Below are positions 6,869-10,115 of a DNA stretch of 10,115 bases, piece after piece. The notes below the pieces were generated by a model, which searched no databases, was not told the origin of the DNA, and saw only the letters and a program-made list of their open reading frames with translations. Within the stretch, counting starts at the first letter, position 1. The number at the start of each line of letters is the position of its first letter. Position numbers and translations under genes: made by a program. Source of the stretch: Spirochaetales bacterium (GTDB taxonomy: Bacteria > Spirochaetota > Spirochaetia > SZUA-6 > DRHE01); the NCBI GenBank assembly GCA_023136785.1, contig JAGLQP010000035.1, forward strand, positions 1 through 10,115, in the 5' to 3' direction.

Positions 6869-7555
6869 ATGAAGAAACTCAAGAGTTCGATTCAGGAGAA
6901 TAGAAATTGGAGTACCGTGCTGAAGATGGTTCTGATCGGTATACTCCTGCTCATCTTCCTGATTCCCCTCCAAATGATTCGAGCCTTGATCGAGGAGCGA
7001 AACATGACCCGGTTTGAGGCGGAGGGAGAAATCATCCAGATGTGGGGGGGAGAACAGATCATCGCCGGTCCTGTCGTGGTCGTGCCCTATCTCAAACGGG
7101 TCAAGGATGAGGAGGGCAAAATCGAGGAGTTCACCGAACGGGCCTACTTTCTTCCCACCACTCTGGAGATTGCCGGTTCGGTGGATACGGAGAAGCGCAA
7201 TCGCGGGATCTACGAAGTCACCGTGTACACGGCGGATCTGCAGGTTACGGGGACCATAGCCGACCCTGATTTCAGCGACTGGAGGGTTGCCGAGGAGGAT
7301 GTCTTCTGGCAGGACGCCGCACTGGTCGTGGAGCTTCCGGACATGCGGGGAGTTCAGGAACGGGTGACTCTTCGGTGGGATTCCCACCCGATTCCTTTCG
7401 TTGCCAGGCAGGGGGAGATCGGGCTATTCGATGGAGAGATTAGAGCACCTCTAAGCGGGATTGCCGGAAGCGCGGATCCGGGTATTTCAGATACCCACCT
7501 GGACAGGTCCCAGCTTCAACGGCGCCTTTCTGCCAACCGAACGAACAGTGGGTGA
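6869..7555 (+). pseudogene. creD: creD, 5' part (frameshifted): inner-membrane protein CreD
   Basis: N-terminal part of a CreD-family membrane protein. In E. coli CreD is the effector of the CreBC system and is linked to envelope integrity and beta-lactam tolerance; its biochemical activity is not established. The ATG at 6869 has a strong GAGGAGG (6857-6863) 5 nt upstream; longer in-frame starts lack this. A membrane anchor (residues ~18-37, VLKMVLIGILLLIFLIPLQM) is followed by the CreD hallmark MWGGEQIIAGPVVVVPY (58-74) and a large periplasmic region. Homology ends near residue 196-200 (RAPLSG). The frame then runs through unrelated residues to TGA at 7553-7555, while the CreD sequence resumes in the +1 frame. 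One surplus base, for instance an extra G in GGG at 7457-7459, would explain it. Restored, the protein would be about 438 residues, close to the family's ~450. It may be a true mutation or a sequencing error. Confidence 0.9.
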
Positions 7556-8186
7556 AGAGGGGTTCGACGCCGATTGGTACGTCTTGTCTTTGAACCGAGG
7601 CTATGGACAGCGGTGGCTTCGCGGTGATGTCGAAGGGTATGCGCTTCTCGATTCGATCTTTGGGGTGGAGCTGATGATCCCGGTCGACACCTACCTGAAA
7701 TCGCTTCGTTCTGTGAAGTACGGGATTCTTTTCGTCCTGCTCCCGTTTTTGATCTTTTTTCTTTTCGAGGTGGCGAGCGGCCGCAAGGTCCATCCCTTTC
7801 AGTACCTATTGGTCGGTTTGGCGGTGTGCCTGTTCTATCTGCTGCTCGTGTCCGTATCGGAGCACCTCAGCTTCGATTGGACCTATCTGCTGTCCAGCAT
7901 GGTCACGATTGCCCTGGTAACCTTCTACTCCAGCGCCGTTCTTGCCGCCTGGCGACGAGCCTGGGTGATGTCTCTGGTTTTGGGAGCGGGCTATCTGTTC
8001 CTATACGCCGCCCTGAACTCGGAAGACTACGCCCTGTTGATCGGTTCCCTGGGACTGTTCATGATTTTGGCAGGGGTCATGGTTCTAACCCGGCGCATTG
8101 ACTGGTACAGTGCCGGTCCGCGGCGGAATGGAACGGGCGAAAGAAATACGGTTCCCATCCCTGCAAGCCAGGAAACAAACACTTGA
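7461..8186 (+). pseudogene. creD: creD, 3' part (continues the frameshifted gene)
   Basis: C-terminal part of the same CreD protein, in the frame one base ahead of the 5' part. That frame has a stop (TAA) at 7452-7454, so the shift must occur after it. It resumes with LPEARIRVFQIPTWTGPSFNGAFLPTERTV, where the WTGPSFNGAFLP stretch matches CreD's W-PSF-G-FLP motif, then DADWYVLSLNRGY. Several C-terminal membrane helices follow, with the most conserved CreD block: FLFEVASGRKVHPFQYLLVG, FYLLLVSVSEHLSFDW, YAALNSEDYALLIGSLGLF and MVLTRRIDWY. Everything after the junction looks intact and free of further lesions, so the break is recent or artefactual. No ribosome site marks an independent start; the TTG at 7461 is only the first possible start codon. 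An intrinsic terminator follows 40 bp after the stop. Confidence 0.9.
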
Positions 8187-8225
8187 TTGCAGGGCTTCCG
8201 GCAGGCTACTCTCTTTAGACAGGAT

Positions 8226-8256
8226 ACCCCGCTCCTTCTGAGCGGGGTTCTTTTCT
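8226..8256 (+). terminator. Intrinsic terminator after creD
   Basis: A perfect 8-bp GC-rich stem (CCCCGCTC at 8227-8234 with GAGCGGGG at 8240-8247, extended by an A-T pair) closes a 5-nt loop and is followed by TTCTTTTCT. It begins 40 nt after the creD stop. It ends only 18 nt before the next gene's ATG, so it could also act inside that gene's leader. Confidence 0.85.
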
Positions 8257-8274
8257 ACGGGAGTAAAGCGAAGT

Positions 8275-9921
8275 ATGAGCCCAGTGTCCTCAGAGCAATA
8301 TATCTCCCGGCGCTCGCCGGTACTGTCCAAGAGAGGTATCGTTGCCACCAGCCAACCGCTGGCAACCCTTGCCGGAGTCGACATCCTTAGGACCGGCGGC
8401 AATGCCGCCGATGCTGCGGTAGCCGTTGCTGCCGCACTACAGGTGACCCAACCCTGTTCCACGGGACTGGGAGGAGACTGCTTCGTTCTGTACTACTCTG
8501 CTAACCGGAAAACGGTGGAAGCCCTGAACGGATCCGGACGATCGCCGGGAGCCTTGACTCAGGAGTTGGCGGGGAAAGCCGGTTTCCGCGATCGCCTGTC
8601 ACCGGATCATGCGCTCACGGTCACCGTTCCCGGAGCCCCGGCAGCCTGGGTCGATGCCCACGAGCGCTGGGGTCGGCTCGATCTGTCGGAAATACTCGAG
8701 CCGGCGATCGATCTTGCGGAACGGGGATTTCCGGTAAGTCCTCTTACGGCGAACTGGTGGCAGGAAGGAGCTGAACAGCTGTTGAGCCGGCATCGTCATG
8801 GGCAGGAGCTGATGATCCACGGCCGTGGTCCCCGGGCCGGTGAAGTGATTCGTTTGCCTACCCTGGCCAAAACGCTTGAGATCCTCGCTGAGCAGGGCAA
8901 AGAGTCCTTCTACAGAGGACAGATAGCCGAGAAGATTGTGGCTGCTGTCGGGGAGGCCGGGGGAGTGCTGTCCCTCGACGATCTGGCCGCCCATGAATCT
9001 CAGTGGGTTGATCCGATTTGTACCGAGTATCGCGGATACCACGTCTGGGAGTGCCCGCCCAACGGTCAGGGGTTGGCCGCTCTGCTGGCTCTTAACATCC
9101 TGAAGAGTTGTGGCTTCGACGAGTATCCCGTCTTCGGGCCGGATCGTCTTCATCTGATGATAGAGGCGACGCGGCTCGCCTTGGCCGATACCAAGCGCTA
9201 TGTTGCGGATCCGGAGTTTTCCCGTATTCCCGTTGCGGATCTGCTTGCCGATGAATATGCCCGACAGCGAGCCGCCGCCATCTCTGTGAAGCGTTCAATG
9301 GATCCTCCCCTATGGGGCGATCCGCTGTCGCCGGGCCCGGCCGGTACCGATACCGTGTATTTCTGCGTCGCCGACGCCGAAGGAAACGCCTGTTCCTTCA
9401 TCAACAGCAACTTCTCGGGCTTCGGAACCGGGATCGTTCCGGAGGGCTGCGGGTTTTCTTTGCACAACCGGGGTTACAGCTTTGTCCTGGATCCGAAACA
9501 TCCCAACGGTCTTGCACCCGGAAAACGGCCGTACCACACCATCATCCCGGGGCTCTCCACCCACGCCGGGACCGGCAAACTTCATACGGTCTTCGGAGTC
9601 ATGGGGGGAATGATGCAGGCGCAGGGGCACCTGCAGGTGCTTTCGGCACTGATCGATGATGACCTTGACCCCCAGGCCGCCCTCGATCGCGGGCGCTTTC
9701 AGCTGGAGGAAGGCTCGCCCGGAGGAGATGTGCTGTTGGAGGACTGTCTGGATCCCGGAACCACGGCGGAGTTGGAGCATCGGGGGCATCGGATCAGGAT
9801 CCTGTCCGGATTGGATCGGTCCCTGTTTGGGCTCGGACAGATCATCCTGCAGGAACGTGAGGGAGTGTTATGGGGCGGAAGCGATCCTCGAGGCGACGGC
9901 TGCGCATTGGGGCTAGCTTAG
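8275..9921 (+). CDS. Gamma-glutamyltransferase family protein, YwrD-like, cytoplasmic
   Basis: Ntn-hydrolase of the gamma-glutamyltranspeptidase family; 548 residues, full length. These enzymes are made as one chain that cuts itself before a threonine, giving a large and a small subunit; the threonine then attacks gamma-glutamyl bonds (glutathione in classic members). The N-terminal part shows GIVATSQPLATLAGVDILRTGGNAADAAVA (21-50) and STGLGGDCF (62-70). The nucleophile is predicted to be Thr360 in GTDTVYFCVADAEGNACSF, aligning with Thr391 of E. coli Ggt. It is followed by GFGTGIVPEGCGFSLHNRG (382-400), KRPYHTIIPG (417-426) and GVMGGMMQAQGH (441-452). The DTVY form and the GVMGG loop are typical of the YwrD-like branch rather than secreted Ggt, and there is no signal peptide, so a cytoplasmic location is likely. 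Substrate is uncertain; cephalosporin or glutaryl acylase-like activity also occurs in this superfamily. ATG 8275 has GGGAG (8259-8263) 11 nt upstream. No terminator is evident after the stop. Confidence 0.93.
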   Translation: MSPVSSEQYISRRSPVLSKRGIVATSQPLATLAGVDILRTGGNAADAAVAVAAALQVTQPCSTGLGGDCFVLYYSANRKTVEALNGSGRSPGALTQELAGKAGFRDRLSPDHALTVTVPGAPAAWVDAHERWGRLDLSEILEPAIDLAERGFPVSPLTANWWQEGAEQLLSRHRHGQELMIHGRGPRAGEVIRLPTLAKTLEILAEQGKESFYRGQIAEKIVAAVGEAGGVLSLDDLAAHESQWVDPICTEYRGYHVWECPPNGQGLAALLALNILKSCGFDEYPVFGPDRLHLMIEATRLALADTKRYVADPEFSRIPVADLLADEYARQRAAAISVKRSMDPPLWGDPLSPGPAGTDTVYFCVADAEGNACSFINSNFSGFGTGIVPEGCGFSLHNRGYSFVLDPKHPNGLAPGKRPYHTIIPGLSTHAGTGKLHTVFGVMGGMMQAQGHLQVLSALIDDDLDPQAALDRGRFQLEEGSPGGDVLLEDCLDPGTTAELEHRGHRIRILSGLDRSLFGLGQIILQEREGVLWGGSDPRGDGCALGLA

Positions 9922-9974
9922 ACGGACCGTACATCTTGAGGGCGAAGGTCTCCTTGTCCCGCCTCGTTGTGAGC

Positions 9975-10004
9975 TTGATACCCGACCATTCCCTCGTGTA
10001 TCTT
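9975..10004 (+). promoter_or_regulatory. Candidate sigma-70-type promoter for the gene starting at 10045
   Basis: TTGATA (9975-9980, 5 of 6 to TTGACA), an 18-nt spacer, then TATCTT (9999-10004, 4 of 6 to TATAAT). The expected start near 10011 would leave a leader of about 33 nt. A 6-bp inverted repeat (ACATTT 10011-10016, AAATGT 10029-10034) falls in that leader; it is too short to call a regulatory hairpin. Confidence 0.5.
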
Positions 10005-10044
10005 AAATCAACATTTATGATTGTTCCAAAATGTGGAGTAGGCC

Positions 10045-10115
10045 ATGAGAGAAATAACCAAGGTTGAACCGTTCGGAACGGATATTGACCTCAATGCAGG
10101 GGTCATGAAAGACCC
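10045..10115 (+). CDS. Unrecognised gene, 3' end missing
   Basis: ATG at 10045 with GGAG (10035-10038) 6 nt upstream opens a frame that stays open for 23 codons to the window edge: MREITKVEPFGTDIDLNAGVMKDP, the last codon being incomplete. I do not recognise a family in so short a stretch. The good ribosome site and the promoter candidate upstream support a real gene transcribed separately from the gamma-glutamyltransferase gene. Confidence 0.6.
   Translation, partial: MREITKVEPFGTDIDLNAGVMKD

Noticed and set aside
6725..7387. 220-codon minus-strand open frame opposite creD and covering the divergent promoter region
   Set aside because: It would bury the creD ribosome site and the operator; the protein looks like antisense of CreD and is not recognisable.
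7452..7476. Programmed +1 frameshifting in creD
   Set aside because: No slippery heptamer, stalling Shine-Dalgarno or clear downstream structure is visible, and CreD is not known to me to use recoding; kept only as a low-probability option in the frameshift finding.
9922..10044. Terminator after the gamma-glutamyltransferase gene
   Set aside because: Only a short ACGGACCGT palindrome with a 1-nt centre and no T-tract was found, which is not a credible hairpin.
1..10115. CRISPR array, insertion sequence, tRNA or rRNA, toxin-antitoxin or defence island
   Set aside because: No spaced repeats, transposase motifs, tRNA-like cloverleafs or defence-family domains were seen on reading both strands; the gene content is housekeeping transport, signalling and metabolism.

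Overview
The window is ordinary bacterial chromosome, moderately GC-rich by eye and densely coding. It carries parts of four functional units. No rRNA, tRNA, CRISPR array, transposase, phage gene or replication origin was seen. The GAF plus HD-GYP protein, the CreD protein and the general gene style would fit a free-living spirochaete (Spirochaetaceae). That is a weak guess, because nothing here is a taxonomic marker.

Layout. Positions 1-3014 (+): the 3' end of a periplasmic substrate-binding protein, a FecCD/BtuC-type permease and a FecE/BtuD-type ATPase. Together they form a metal-chelate (siderophore, haem or cobalamin) ABC importer operon. The ATPase has an extra C-terminal domain of about 165 residues with a glycine-rich Rossmann-like start. 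Positions 3005-6714 (-), read right to left: an OmpR-family response regulator, a membrane sensor histidine kinase whose ATG overlaps the regulator's stop, a 144-bp AT-rich gap, and a GAF + HD-GYP protein (predicted c-di-GMP phosphodiesterase). The HD-GYP gene and the ATPase gene converge and overlap by 10 bp. Positions 6869-8186 (+): creD, divergent from the two-component pair and broken by a single-base frameshift near 7455-7475. An intrinsic terminator follows at 8226-8256. Positions 8275-9921 (+): a cytoplasmic, YwrD-like gamma-glutamyltransferase family protein. Positions 10045-10115 (+): the first 23 codons of an unrecognised gene, behind a good promoter candidate.

How the genes fit together. 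The regulator and kinase resemble ChvI/ChvG more than E. coli CreB/CreC, yet they sit head to head with creD, the effector of the E. coli Cre system. The 154-bp divergent region holds a direct repeat (TTCAC, 6 nt, TTCCA) close to the E. coli CreB tag (TTCAC-N6-TTCAC), placed just upstream of a perfect TTGACA -35. The simplest reading is that the regulator controls creD.

I do not see a clearly new system. The points most worth checking are the creD frameshift, the cre-tag-like operator under a ChvI-like regulator, the extra domain on the ABC ATPase, the candidate leaderless start of the regulator, and a perfect 25-bp inverted repeat at the left edge that looks like an assembly fold-back artefact.
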